Assembly (NCBI GenBank): GCA_003254885.1
Contig: QANT01009063.1
Coordinates: forward strand, 1 to 57,967
DNA length: 57,967 bases
From: Purshia tridentata
Lineage: Eukaryota > Streptophyta > Magnoliopsida > Rosales > Rosaceae
Direction of reading: 5' to 3'
Below, piece by piece: positions 14,801 through 29,000 of the stretch (position 1 is the stretch's first letter; every line of letters starts with the position of its first letter). The position numbers were made by a program, and so were the translations under genes. A model generated the notes under the pieces. The model saw nothing but the letters and a program-made list of their open reading frames with translations. It had not been told where the DNA came from and did no database searches.

Positions 14801-16406
14801 TTTCCAATAAGAAAGAAGAAGAAAAAGAATTAATTCTTCCTCTTCTTCTTCTCTTCTTCCTTTTCTCGATTGAATCGGGTGTGCAGCTAAAAATGTTAGG
14901 TTTATGGGTTATAAAAGGAAGCATCATAACCTCAGACAACAGAGTTTGTTATGGCAAAACTTACTGATTAGTTTGTACAAAAACTGATTATTAATTACTG
15001 TTTCTCTGAAGAAAAAATGTTGTAGATTTTGGTTTAGAATAGGAGCTGTATTATCTTTTTCTTGGTTTTGAATGGTGGAGAGTTATAATCGATGTACCTT
15101 TTTTATAGTTGATCCACTTGTATGGCTGTCCAAAGCTATATAAGTTGTTGGTTTTGATATCTTTTCTACAAAGTTTTCCCATAACCACTCTCCATTTTTA
15201 TCCCCTCATTTCCTCTTCTTTCCTGATTAATCTCATCCGTCCAAACTCACTCAGTCAAACAAAATCCAATAGCTGTTGTTTTTGTTAAATTGAAAGCATG
15301 GAAGAATTTGTATATTTCATAAGAATAGTACTTAGGGGACAATCAAGTTGCTAATGGAGCTCTGGTTATTCTTCTTGTGAGCCTCATTGAGTGATCCGGA
15401 CTTCTTGAGAACTTTGATTAATGTCTTCACTAATTAAGGTCGGTTTGATTGGCATTGGACCACAAGGCACAAGGCCGGTGGTCGGTTTAGTTATATATAT
15501 AATTGAATGTTGAAGGCCATTGTCAAACTTTGATTACAGTTGTGCTAGAAGCCAAGACATAAACAAACAAAGAAATACAAAATTTGGAGATAGTAAATTC
15601 CTGGATTACCGGGATAGTTTTCCTGTATATATTAACATAGTAGGTACGTGTATTGCTTTTGCCTTTAGCTTAGCCTTGTGTTTGGCTTGTCGGCTCCACC
15701 TTTCATTTTCAAATTATAAGTCATATACATTCAGTCTATATATTGAAACTCTCTCGTTATACTTTGGAGGGGTTGTTTATTTAATTCATTCTGATCCATT
15801 CACCCTTACCTACTTCATATTTATCTCAATAAAACTACTTTGATCACTTGCAAGTTACAAGCCACGTTAGCTTGAGTATCAAGTTTGTTTAACTTGTAGC
15901 TTTGGACAATTAATCATTACTTCTAAGGAATGAGTCCAGATTTCATGGATGTAAAAAATAATAACTTGAAAGGAATTGCGAGATCGAGTCGAACCCTGAT
16001 CGATCATGTGTATGCGAATAAGTGCTCTACAACTGAAACTATAAATCCAAAAACAAAATCATATAGATATGAACTCTGACCCTGGGTATGAGAATCAATA
16101 CTTTACGACTCAAACTATAAACACAAAAACAAAATCGTATAGAGGATCCAAAACCCAAAATCATATATTGGATTAAATAAACAAAGCTCTATAACAACTT
16201 GTGTATCATATACCTAGAACCCACATGGAAAAACACACAAGATTCAACTCATCTATGGCTAATCTTCTTCATGTGTCATTATATATATATACAACTCACA
16301 AACACCATAAAAATCACACCTTTTAAACTCCGATTCTTCTTTTTTCTTTAGCAGAAAGAAAACACAGTTCTAATTCTGGCCTTAAACAGAGAAGAAGTAC
16401 AAGGTA
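14801..16406. other. intergenic region between the PLC-X gene and a small membrane protein gene
   Basis: This includes the promoter of the minus-strand PLC-X gene; a candidate TATA (TATAAAAAA on the minus strand) lies at 15099-15107. No supportable coding sequence was found. A short tandem repeat lies at 16010-16150. Confidence 0.5.
16010..16150. repeat. short imperfect tandem repeat
   Basis: Two copies of roughly 75 bases. Both contain AAACTATAAA-C-CAAAAACAAAATC followed by TATAGA, with the preceding CT-TAC-ACT landmarks also repeated. The copies differ at several positions. Confidence 0.7.
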
Positions 16407-16796
16407 CTATATAAACCAGCCATCACGGAATACAGACTGGTATTGCAGCAAAACCAGCAGCAGCACAATGAAAGCAGCCACACCCCACGGTGAGCTCCCC
16501 TCCGAAGGGCGGTGGTAGGTCCTCCTACGCCGGTCCCACGGTGACATGGAGAAGAGCCAGTCGGGGTCCATGGACGACAGCCACTGAACAATAAGCAACA
16601 GGACTAATGGTGCGGCCAGAAGGACCCAGTTGATTTGTTTTTCAGCTTCTTCAACAGCTTCTTCGTAGGAGGAATACCATGACACGCCAAGAAAAACTGA
16701 GATGACTGCTAGGATTAGGAGAACTGGGTATGGCAGAGGGTTTAGAGAGAAGGAGTCTAAGAAAGAGGTGGTGTAGCTTCTTCTTCCATAGGCCAT
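16407..16796 (-). CDS. small plant membrane protein, SPWGVA family, member 2
   Basis: This is a single exon of 129 residues. Hydrophobic segments are at about 23-40, 57-71 and 103-118. It shares the C-terminal SPWGVA block with the protein at 11941-12357. It also shares YPVL near residue 23, QINW near 54 and QWLSSM at 71-76 with the protein at 18866-19144. It therefore bridges the other two members. Between the second and third segments lies a basic loop (DRRRRTYHR). Function is unknown; an integral membrane location is inferred. A TATA motif lies about 100 bases upstream of the ATG. Confidence 0.8.
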   Translation of the reverse strand: MAYGRRSYTTSFLDSFSLNPLPYPVLLILAVISVFLGVSWYSSYEEAVEEAEKQINWVLLAAPLVLLLIVQWLSSMDPDWLFSMSPWDRRRRTYHRPSEGSSPWGVAAFIVLLLVLLQYQSVFRDGWFI

Positions 16797-18865
16797 GAAT
16801 GATGGAGTGTTGGAGTGCCTTGGTTTTTTGTGTTGTAAAGAGAGGCTTTAGTGACGGACATTTAAGAGGTGATGGGAATTGAAGGCCCAGTGTTTTTATA
16901 GCCAAAAAAACAGGGGTGTGTCTGCTTTGGTGGTGGCCAGAGTCAAACTTTTGTTTTTTTTGCCCAAAGCCAAAGCCAAAGTCAAGTTTATCTGCTTATT
17001 TTAGGGTGGGAAGTTGGAGCCATGGGTTGCTGGCTGCGGGGGTGGAGGAAGGGAGGTTCTTGCTGTAACTTTTTTTTTTAATAAAAACAAATTTTATTTG
17101 TAGGTAAACTCATAAATTTTTAAGTTTGGAAATAATATATTAGTATCACTTTTAAATATTTCATGAAAATCCAAAAAAACCAAAAGATTCCTTAAAGTTT
17201 ACTTGAAAAGACCAATAAATCTTTGTTTTTAACAAAAATAGTGATGGAAATAGATTAAAGTTGCACATTGCAACAAATTTTAAATTCTGATGGTAAATTG
17301 ACACAATTTTTTTCAAGTAATAAAATGAAATCGACTTCAAAATTCAAGTAGATAAATATAAAAAAGTCTTTATAACATATAATTTTTCTCTTTCAGTGTA
17401 AACTAATAGTTGAGATAATAATTCAAAAAATAGTCGAAATAGTCTTGATTGCATATCAATCACAATCAAAGAGTGGGTATTTGGTTTAAAAATAACCTAA
17501 AGAGATTTTTAGTGGAGAGATGGAAATTGTTTTTATAAGACATTAAAATGGGTCATATGTTGAAACATGTTAACTTTCATATGCACTTACATTGCATGTG
17601 TATGATGTTTTTGTAGTATATTTTAAGCGATCATTTAACCCATATTTGATCTTTTCCAAAACGCGAATGGTCCAATTTCCATTGGGGCATCCATCCCCAT
17701 CTGTATTCTGTAGTGATATTTTGGGCCAACAACGTCGGTGGTGGCACTTTAAAGTGCACAATCCACTCAGCTCAATTCCCAGTCATCCACTAGACATGAA
17801 ATTTAATGATGAAAAACAATGTGGTATAGAGTCTAGAGACAATAATTGAGATGATATGGAGAAAGATGAGCACGTAACCTTTTCATGTCGACCCATAAAT
17901 TGTTGACAGGTTGAGCCTATTTAATTGGGTCCTTGCTCACAACCCTGTTACTAGTTACTACCAGTCCTATACTTGTCTGCACTGAAAGTAAACTACACCA
18001 GACTATACAACTTTAGCAACCTTGTTTCTTATCACTTTGATATTAAATAAGAGCCATTGCACCTAATTAAAAACAATATATTTGGGTACAAGTGTATGAC
18101 TGGAGAAAAACTTACTTATTAATATTATAGTGACATGGCATCACCCATGTGTGAGGGAAGTTTGAGATATTGAAATTTGAGATTATTACTCGCCTCACAT
18201 GTGTGATACCTTGTCACTATAACTAAGATATGAAAGTTTTTTTCTCGTACAATACAAAATGATGTGAGCTGAGGCTCGTAGTTTTGGTTATAGAGCTGCT
18301 CTTATACGAGCTGAGATTTTAAAATTTCAGTGGTAGAACACTTATCTTCACATTTATGGTTGGATTGTTTCTCTCCTTAAATAACAGAGAATCAAAGTCA
18401 TGAAAGCTTTAGCCAGTTAATTTTATGAGGCTCTGAATTTTTCTGGGCTGCTGAGGCCAGGGAATTTGGTATTTTGATTGTCATGTACAACCAAGTACCA
18501 ATTCACCATAAATTTCATAGCTTGAATTCTGCTGGGCTTTGCTGCTGATGGGTTGACTTTTCCTGGGATTAATCTGAATTTGGGTTGTGCGGTTTGAGAT
18601 ATTAGTTTTGGTTCTTCTTAGGCCTTAGGATCTCCATAGAAACACCCAAAAGAAAAAAAAACGAAATTTACAATGATATTTTCCATTATGTTACAACAAT
18701 CATATTATTTCAACTCATATGTTACATACAGTGGCCAAAAAGAAAAGGAAAAATACATACAATAACTAAACTAAGAAACACATTAAATCCTCTTCATGTT
18801 AAATGGGTATTATTAGACAAATCAGCTCTCATGAACTGCAGTCTGATCATATATTAGCAGCACAA
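16797..18865. other. intergenic region between two small membrane protein genes
   Basis: The first 150 bases are the promoter and leader of the gene at 16407-16796. The remainder is AT-rich and I see no gene, clear repeat or RNA in it. Confidence 0.5.
16893..16900 (-). promoter_or_regulatory. TATA box of small membrane protein gene 2
   Basis: Read on the minus strand, TATAAAAA lies about 100 bases upstream of the start codon at 16796. Position and sequence fit a plant TATA box. Confidence 0.5.
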
Positions 18866-19144
18866 TCAGAAATAGTGGGCACACTTACAAGCATGCTTAC
18901 TCTTACAACATGGTGGTGGCATTACACAGGGCCTCATGGGAGCTTCCATGGATGACAACCAATGCACAACAGCTAACAACAGCAATGGTGTGGCTATGAG
19001 TCCCCAATTGATCTGAAATGTGGGGGTCTCAATCTCAAAAGAGATCAAAGATGACAAGAAAATAAGTACTGCAACCACTGCCAAGAAAACCAGAACTGGG
19101 TATGTGGAAGGGGGGGCTTCTCTTCTGCAACAATGGTACCCCAT
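18866..19144 (-). CDS. small plant membrane protein, divergent third member with a Cys-rich tail
   Basis: A single exon gives 92 residues from the ATG at 19144; upstream in-frame codons include no ATG. Two hydrophobic segments lie at about 16-36 and 46-62. The blocks TYPVLVFLAVV and QINWGLIATPLLLL..VHWLSSM align with YPVLLILAV and QINWVLLAAPLVLL..VQWLSSM of the gene at 16407-16796. The third membrane segment and the SPWGVA block are missing. In their place is a short tail with six cysteines and two histidines (from PCVMPPPCC to the C-terminus HYF). Metal binding or palmitoylation of that tail is only a guess. Function is unknown. Confidence 0.72.
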   Translation of the reverse strand: MGYHCCRREAPPSTYPVLVFLAVVAVLIFLSSLISFEIETPTFQINWGLIATPLLLLAVVHWLSSMEAPMRPCVMPPPCCKSKHACKCAHYF

Positions 19145-20022
19145 CAAGATTTTCAACGGACTTTCTCAATGAGAGTTGAAAGTGAATTTTTGAGGGGAAA
19201 AAAGTAGATGGAATTGAATCTCAGTTAAGATATAAATAAGCAATTGTATGTATCTCTTAGTCCATTATGAACCACACAAGTGTTGGTGTTTGCTTTTGGA
19301 GTCATGGCATTTGGTGGTTGCTTTGCTTTATCAATCAGTGTCTTACCGGCCTAATGATGCCGTTTTGGAATGGACAACTGAATGGTCCAAATGACATGGG
19401 ACCAGCCGAATATGGTGGTGGGTGGACAAGACATTTTATGTGAAAATTCATCTTTATCGTTGTTAGGTCCTATAAAAAATTAATGTACTTATTAGATTAT
19501 CAATCTAGATTATACATTTAAATAAAATAAGAATTTGCTTAATTAGTAATTTGAATTACAATTTAATAATTTAACAATATAACATGTCAAACTGTTTGAA
19601 CATTCCGCGGTACACAGTAATGTGGAAACATTTGAAGTTGCACTTTATAAGTTGATTCAAGTTACAATAGAAAGTATGTAAGATTGGCAATGAAAAATGT
19701 ACAACCCACTAGAAAACATTGACAACATCTATTTCAAGCCACTCGAAATAGAGCTACACAAAAACACAACCCTTTTCCCATCAGTTTTGTTAGGCCCAAG
19801 TCCCGAATAAGAAGGGCTATCCAATATTCTACCAAGACAGATTTGTTACTTCCATGAGGATGATGCAATCGCTAGCTTAAAAAAGTGAAAGATATCGCTA
19901 CAAAATTTATTATCACATCGATTACATGCTATCCTATGTGTCACATGTTAGAAGAGTTGTATAGTCACACATTCAATGATGATGCTGGCACGTCCAATTC
20001 CCACCATAGGAATAAGCTTCGA
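19145..20022. other. intergenic region upstream of small membrane protein gene 3
   Basis: This contains the promoter of the gene at 18866-19144 and the presumed 3' UTR of the large nucleolar protein gene. I recognise nothing else in it. Confidence 0.5.
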
Positions 20023-23000
20023 TTAGACTTTTCCATGGAATTGGAAATTGAGTTCGTAATCATGTTTCAATGTTGCCAAAGTGTTTCTGCAAGGACCCTC
20101 TACACAAACAAGAAGAAAATGTGAGACAAAACCAAAACTCCCTTCCAGTCGCACCTTTTAGCCCTGACCAAATCAAAATTGTTTACCTCCAAATAAGGTA
20201 TGAATACGTTGAAGATCTTCTGCTGAGCAAGCGTCTATCAAAGCATATACACCTGGTCTTAGAGCTTCATCTATTTCCCTGAAAATCAATCATACAATAG
20301 TACAGCTAATCTTGCATGAAACTAATGTTTTCTCATGATTTGTCCACCCCAAAAAGTAATGTTTTTAGAGATTTTAATAGGTGCATTTGAACATACTTAT
20401 TTCATGTCATTTTGTCCACCCATTCTATTGAAAATCGAAAGTGATGGCATCATTTCAAACTCAAGATTTCCCAAAAAGTTTTAAGAGGGAGGAAATGGGA
20501 AGAAGAAAGCGGGTTATGAACTAGGATCTACACCAACTTCACCCCTTGTCCACCTTAACCAAAGGCCAGTGGGAAGTGATCTTACAAATAAATTTTGATT
20601 GTATTAATTCATAAGAAAAACATTTGACACACCATTGTTGGCATATATGTATGATTAATTTATCTGTTATGCCTTTTATATGTTCATTAGGAAACAAAAA
20701 TATATTTTAAGGTATCAGAAGTTTACCTTGTAATGCCTGTTTTACGGGGGCCATATCCTGAATAAACCCATATGTAATTGGATAAAAATTGAGAACAGTG
20801 TGCACCATAGACATCTTTTTGATGTCTTATCTGCAAATAGATATGACAAAACTGGATGAGTAAGATATGTTTTCTCCTTATGGTTCTCAATCACCATACA
20901 AGTCAAATTTAAGGGAAGATGCCCAAAATCTAAGATAATAATGATACTTTCAATGTGGCATATTTATAAAACATCACCTACCTCTTCGTAAATCCTTCTG
21001 AGAGAACTAGCACATTTGACTCCCTCTTCAACTTCCCATGAAAAGAAGTCTTTCGTGACAACTGCATTGGCATCCAGTGTCTCCAAACAATGAAGAAGAA
21101 CACGAACAGAAGCTTCAAGTAAAGCAATGCACCGCTCGCATTCACTAGAAATTACAAAACAATGATTGCAATTTTATGCAAAACCTACTTAATGAGGAAG
21201 GAAACCCAATATGAAAGTAACTTCAGAGTAATATAGACCATTTCAAGCCTTTTCAATAATCAATTTTCAAAAGGAATATTAAAAAGCTTAAAGCCCTTCT
21301 TCATATCCATATTATATTGATCTTCCTTTTTATCTTTATGTTTTCAATTTTGGACTAAGGTTAATAGTTTTATTTGTGCACTTTACAAATCTTATTATAA
21401 GGTTTTTTTATACAAAAAGAATATACATACCTTTTGTGATGTTTCAGAACATTATGCAATAATCGGCAGCAAGCAGCAAATAGCTCGATTGAGTATTGCC
21501 TATCTATGCCAGTGAATTTTATACTTGCTATTGGATTAGAGACTTGGTTATTTGGGATTGTTGAAGAATCATTTGGAACAGGAGCTTCAGAAATTTTTAG
21601 ACGATGGAAATCTTCAAAAAGTGCTGAAGGTATACGTAAAGATTGTGCTACATGCCCAGCTTCCATTTTGTACAGAGCATGCTTGCCAGAAATTTTTACC
21701 AGTACATCAACACACATAAGAATGACTGTTCCTGAATCTGGATCGGTATCACCTTTACTCTGGATCAATCTCTCATAGAAGATAAATGGACTCTGTAAAT
21801 GCAGAATAACACTGAACACACTAGCAATTAAGCTCTGGATGTGTCGTTTAACCACACTCAAACGTTTCTGTCCTGAAAGGCAAATAAACGGTCAGAAAAG
21901 CAAGTTCCAAAAAACATCAATCATATGCACTTGAATCCATGTAAATGGCATTAATTGTTTTACATATGTAATAATAGTCAACATGACCACTATACGTAGC
22001 ATAATGGTAATCTCACTCATGTTACTTCATATAACGATTAGCAACATCAATTACCTAAATGGATAATCATGGTGTCAGTGAAATATTATGTAGTAACTCT
22101 AAATTTCAAATCTCTTAACGCACTTTTTGAATAGTCAATGAACTGCAAAGGCAAAGATTGTGTTAATACCATTTTGCTCCAGAACCGTATGGGTTCCAAA
22201 GTACTCAAATATTTTTCAGCAATATGTGTTTATATCTAGAGATCTTATTTTTTCTTAAAATTAATAAGATCTATTTATTTATTTCCTTATTCATTTAGTT
22301 CTTCCCATAATCACTTGAAAGTAGTAAGTACTATGTTCTCAAATTACATATATAATACGCATGCAAATGAAAAGTGATTTAGTAATATTTAGAAAATATG
22401 ACCCAACATATATTACAGTGTTCTTTTAAAATGAAGAGGTCCACCAAAAACTGTACTATTAACAGAACCTGGAACCAAATATATGTTAGAATTCTATTAC
22501 AACTACTATCAGGAACAGCAGTCACTATAGACACTTTAGAAAATGCAGCAGAGCCATTTCATTCCATAAGTATCAAAATATTCCCTCCACAGATGTGTTA
22601 ATATAATATTACCTGATACAAATTCTATAACCAAATCCAAACAATCAATGCTGGCTGCAACAATTGAAGAAACCCTTCCCCCATCAGCACTTCCGGTATG
22701 TATGTCATAACTCATCGTGCACCCTTCCCGCACACCAACTAGTGCTCTCTCTATAGCTTGTACTGCAGAGAAAAGATGCAGCTCTGATGGTTTCTTTATG
22801 AACGCTGCAAATGTTGACCTCAACCTAGCTTTAAAACCATCCAATAAGTATGGCCAACGAGAAAGAGATGGTTCAGAAAATCCCATAGAAGAATGGAGCA
22901 TTTTGGTGCATGACTCTGTCTCATGAGATGCTAGAGTAGCTCTTTTCCCCTGTAAAGTTATACATTTTCCTATAGCCTTTAACTGTTGCTGAACCATCTT

Positions 23001-26000
23001 GACATACAAATTTCTGGATAAGGTAGGATTAGTCAAAGGAAAATGATTCGCTAATTCTTCCAGATACTTCAGACCACCATCTAAACACACAAAATAAAAG
23101 AAGTGTGGCACCTGGATCATGTCCACTGATTCAGATAACAAGAGCTGTGCAATGCCAGTAAAATTATGAACCAACCTTGATGACAGGGTAGCGCTCTTCA
23201 TATGCAAATTTAGCCTTAAAATAGCTGAAGATGCAATTAACAACTGCCTGAGTAAAAATGCTGTGTCGGGGTAGTCGCCTTTTAGCAAGCTTCTCCACAA
23301 CGGCTTATTTAAAGATTGCAATTCAACTGAATCAATATCAGTCAGAAAACTAGCAGCACAATTTGCATCTTCCAAGTGCAACCTTCTCCTATGAACACTA
23401 CCAATTCCAGATTCAACATGGATGCCAGATGGTGTTGGGTAGATCATTGCAGCTCCAGATTCATCCTCCAGCCCACCGTGTGAAATATCAGTGTCAGCAC
23501 CACTGCCTTCTGGTAAAAGCGCCTTTGCATCCAATAAATCTACGTTGTAGTAAGACTTTTGAATATTTTGAACGTCACATAAAGTTCTGGATTGTTGATT
23601 ATCGTCAAAAAGCAACATATGTAAGAGAAGACTAGAAAATTCTGCAAAAACATTTATACAGAGGTTGAGTTCAGAGATAGGTTCAAGTTTCCGCCTTGAT
23701 AAGTTTACTTTATGATCATCACTTCTCGCATCAGTCACAACACATGCTAGGCCCCACAAAAACCCACTAAAACAAGAAATTATGGATGAAAACTTGTTCA
23801 AATTTAAAATGTCAACACCAACTACCACTTTTCCATTACAACGGCCATCCTTCAAATTTACAAGTAAGTTTTGCATCTGTTCCTTCAAACTCTTAGCAAT
23901 AATTGTTACACTCTTCCAGGCTTCAACATAATTGGAAGAATCCAAGCATGGATCAGATTCACTTAAATTGCTCTGTTCATGGACAAATTCAGAATGCAGT
24001 TCAGCAACTTTATGGAAATAAACAGCATGATTAGATTGATATTTATTTAATGTCAGAAACACATAAAATGTGTGATCCATCAACGACAAGATCATATCAT
24101 TAACTAGACTGCAATTATCTTTTGAAAATGACTCTTGAAGCCCAACAACTGCATGCACTGACTTGTAAAGCCATAAAACAGGAAATGAATCCTCAAAGAA
24201 CACTGAAGTATGTAAGGTTTGACTGGCTACTGTCTTCTCCTCACAAGCCATAATTATATATTTCAAGGCCTTCCGACAAGACACAAACAATCTGATGAGC
24301 TCGTAATAATGATTTGAGTATAATGCATTCTGAGTATCTAATAAACCGCCAACAACAAGCCTGTAAAACATAGAACTGGTCATACTAATAGATATCTTGA
24401 TTGAAATACAAAGATTATGATTTATCAGAGAACTTCAATTCAAACTAAAGGGTACGCATGGGGAAAAAGGTGCTCATATAAGTAGTGAGAAACTATTATC
24501 TTTACCCATGAAATTATAGAAAAAAAGTTCATATGTAGAAATAGTTTGTCGGTGATAAGCAGTTCTGAGCAAAACACATTGTGAAAAAATTTTGTAACAA
24601 TATTATAACCACTTTACTCTTATTTACATAAATTTAATGGAATTATGTGAAAAAACATAAAAGTGCACAACAACCATATTAAAATTCTATGCAAGTTTTC
24701 ACAACTCAATTAAGTGGATATCTCGTCCTATTGACTATTCAATTTTGGGAATCTAATTGCTCACTAAAGAAGATGTTTATTTTTCAAATTTTTAAAAAAA
24801 GCAACAAGAACTATTACAGGTATGGAACATGCTACCGCATCAAACCATAAAAGCTCATACCTTTCAAGGTTGAGAATAGAAGTCACATTAAGTGAACATG
24901 ATCCTGAATTAAAATAACCTTTTGGAATACAACTCAAAAGATTAAGCAAACCCTGACAAGCTGTAAATTTCATGATGGTCAATGGTAGGGCCTTTTGTTC
25001 CTTGCAACTTTCTGTAAGAAGCTTATCAGAAGAATGAGTAACCGGTTTTTCAGCTGAGGAACAATCAAATATGTTGTGTTTATTGCAGGAAAGAACCACT
25101 GATGAGTTCTCTAGGGCACTCAAAACCTCTGGCCAATTAGGTGATGACTTGAAATCAACATTGCCAGATGAAAAGTCATTGATGAATGGTAATGTAGATT
25201 TCTCCAATGCACGGCAAAACCTTGATGCAAAATACCTGCGGACAAACTAATACAAGAGATAGAATAAATACCTGGGTTGAAACAATCTCTAAAGAAGTTC
25301 ATAGAATAGTGTATAGACATCAACAAGAGAGGAAAAGTGTAAACGAAGAAGAATAAACAAAGACACAGAAAAAGTAAAATAGTGTCCAATGCGTGCACAT
25401 GTGAGTGCGTGGGGAAGCAGCATGTGATAATTGATAGCTGCTTACTCTTTGCTCATAGAGTATGGAGTCAGTAAAGCATTGTGATGAGATTTGATGCAAG
25501 GTTACTTTCTTCAGCCTGTCAGCTTCATGGTTGTTGTGATCTTTAACACCCCCAAAGCTGCTTCTTACACAGGGAAGTGAAGAATGGATTAAAAGAGAAA
25601 GGAACATCTTCAAATTCTTCTTAGTGGCATGAGTGCACCAAATATAAATATTTTGGCAAACAACCCACCAAATTGCAGTTGGCAGTGACTTCTTGTTCAC
25701 AGAACAAACACTTAAATCCCATTCATCACTTTCATGGGCAATCATCTTATCACAAGTTGTACCATCAGAAGCGAAGATTGGCTGTTGATCTTCAGAGACT
25801 AATGTTAGGTGCTCCATCATAAAACCAGTAAGACCTGCAGCCTCTTGCCTCAAAACAGAGATGTGTCTTTCCAACTTTTTGCTTCTTTTACGACACCCTG
25901 ACAAGCCAGAATCATCAAGCAACCTGGCTTGCACCAGATTATCAGTATTTTGCATCAAATATTCAAAAGACTTTATATGCCTATTCAAATCAGCAAGCCT

Positions 26001-29000
26001 ATCACGGGCCATAGCATGCATTACATAAGTCAAAGGACAAGAATCAGCTGCACGGTCCTTACAATAAATGTATGAAATGGATTGAATAACAGCAAGAAGA
26101 GAAGCTGAAGGTTGTATGATCCAAGAAAAATATCCACCATCGGTCCAATCAGTCATTTCCATCCAATCCCTGCCAGAGTATGATGTGAATGAATCTCCTG
26201 TTTCTGCTGACATCTTTCTTGATAAATCTGGAGGCATAAGGATCGTTGCTTGCCTATATAAGTGTTGGCAGGACATATACAATCGAAAGAAGAACACAAA
26301 GACCCAATGCGTGGACAATCCAAATATCAGAAAATTTTTTTTGTTTCCAGAAATCACATTGTCAAAACCTTTTCCTTTGACAGAAAATAGGAACTTGTTT
26401 ACAGCATCTGGCTGTAGTCCAACCAGACTACTCATGCAAGGACAAATTACTGTTATAAGGTCCTTTATAGAAACTCCAATGAGATTACAGTTTCCAGTTG
26501 TGACAATCAGTGACTCTAGCACTAGTGCATACATTTCAGACAACCCTCTCCCCAAAAGTTCAGCTTCCAGATTAAAATTTTGCAAGCTATTTTGCACATG
26601 CCATTTGCCAAATTCTTTTTCATCAGCCTTATAACAACTAATTTTCATCCACTCTAGAGATTCTGATATATCCAATGTTAGCTGCTGAATACACCCACTT
26701 GCTTGTCCTTCTGGTATGAACTTGATCGCTTTATGAATTGCAATCTTAAACTCTTGTGAAGATAATAGCATTTCCACTGATTTTGCATAAGCTTCATCAT
26801 GTACAGAAATCACAAATCTAGTATAGTTCAGTTCACCATTGCCATTATGTGAATTCAGAAGCCTTATTGCTTTACACAATGCAAAAATAGCATTATTCAC
26901 CTACATTTGTGCAACAGTATCAGTAGAAGAAACTTCAATCAAATACTTCCATAAAAATATTATGGTTGTGACAATTCACCACCCAAAAATAAATCTCAAA
27001 AAATCCCCCCTCCCTGGCCCCACCCCTCTACAACTCGTGAGTGGAACTGGTAAAAGAGTTGATTTTAGAAACAGCTTACACGTATATAATTATTAACATA
27101 TGGATGTATAGGCATACAGAAGTTAAAAATCAGACAAATGCTTAATCAAAGGGCATTCAACTAACCTGGCGAAGTTGACTATAGAGATTAACTAATTGAC
27201 ATCCAATATCTGTTATCATGAAAGATAATGAGCATCGATCCGGACTATCCATCAAAGAAATCCCAATGGCTAAGTAAGAAAGCATCACAAGCCACAAGCT
27301 TACCAAATCATTCTCTATAACCTCATATTCAATTTCCAAAAGATACCCTACAGCAGAAAGTACCTCCTTGGCTATTAAAATTAAAGTATCCATGTGTGTC
27401 CCATTAACAACGGCAGATTTTGACGACTGAATTAAATTAGAGGACAATGCTATAATCATATTGTAAACCTTCTTCAAGAAATTCAGGCAAGCTCCCTCAG
27501 AGGTGTCCTCGGTTCTCACATAAACTTTTCCATGCATAAAGCCAGAAAGTAAATTATTAACAGATTTAAGTGTGCAATGAATGTCCAACAATGCAGGTCC
27601 CAGTTCCAACTTAATTTCGAGATAGCCATTAATCTCGAGCATAAGAGGCTCCATAATCAGTACAAAAAAATCATGAAGTGACTTTCGGGTTTCTGCCTTC
27701 AAATTAGTTGAGCAATAATTCTTTTCAACAAGTGCAGTACTAGTTCCAGATGACAACTTAGAAGTATGACTCATTAAACTATCTTCTAATTGCCTTAAAC
27801 CTTCAGTTCTCTCCATCATTTTGGTAATTTCAGTCAGCGTTGAAGGCCTTTTTTGCTTTTCAACTTGATCAATAAGCAAGCGAAACAGTTCTCCTATGCT
27901 TTCCACTGCCAATGCATTTTTACCGGCTAAAATTTTTTCCAGCTTATCAAATAAATGTATGTGATAACTGTTGATATTTGTTTTGGAGTCTTTTGACTTC
28001 CCATAATTGGATGTGGCATACTTTTTAGTACTGCATAAGTTCAAAAATCCATCAATGTGGACTGGATGATATATCCCATGAGATAAGACTTCTTCAACTA
28101 GCTTCAGTAAGTTTCTTGTCCAACCAGGATTACTTCCATCGACCTGAAGACGCAAAAAACCCAAGAGATGCAACAGAGGCTCAAGGAGTTTATCAATAAA
28201 TTCACGAAATCTATCTTTCCGAACTGGGTGAGCCCTCAAAAACTTGGAAAATGGCTCAAGCGCCAAGCACGAGAATCTAAAAACAAAGACACCCTCATCG
28301 CCACTAACAAGATTTTCAGTGTAAAATTTGTGTACGAGCTCAAGCACTGCCTCTATAGTTGAAACCCACAGGATTAAATTTTCTTTGGACAAGCCTCCAT
28401 GGGATGAAAATACCAAAGAAATACAATCAAGTACAGTACTGTGCAATCGTAACCCTTCACCACGAGAAAACAAATCTTTTGGGCATGAAGCTGTTTTGTT
28501 CAATAAGGACAGTGCATTTCTTGCAATCCAACTAATAGAGCGTAAAAGGTTCTGTGAGAAACTTAAAGAAACATTTAATCTCAAAGACTCCTCCAAGCAG
28601 AACTTGAAAATCTCCCAGCATCTAAAATCCAAATACGTCTCAACAACTTCAGCTTGATGCTTCTCTCCACCACTCTGAATTTTCTTTCCTGAAGAAATCA
28701 GCAATGACTGGATCCAATCATTCAACAAAATTATTAAACGTGACATCTTCACTGCTTCATTATCCTGATCGCGGCAGTTGTTGCCTTCTTCTTTTACTCT
28801 TGATATCACAAAACTATAAGCTAGTTCCACCTTCCTGCATTTACATTCCCACGTTAATCAGAATCAAATCTGAACACTCCTTTTGATCACTTAACAAGTT
28901 AACATAGGATACAAAGACAACATAAAGCTTTAAATCTTGGTTTACACAATAACTCAAGGAGAAAAGAAAACCCAAAAGATTGACTCTAATTCAACTCACT

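Noticed and set aside
22717..28657. Plus-strand ORFs inside the large nucleolar gene
   Set aside because: They are antisense shadows of long, well-phased minus-strand exons.
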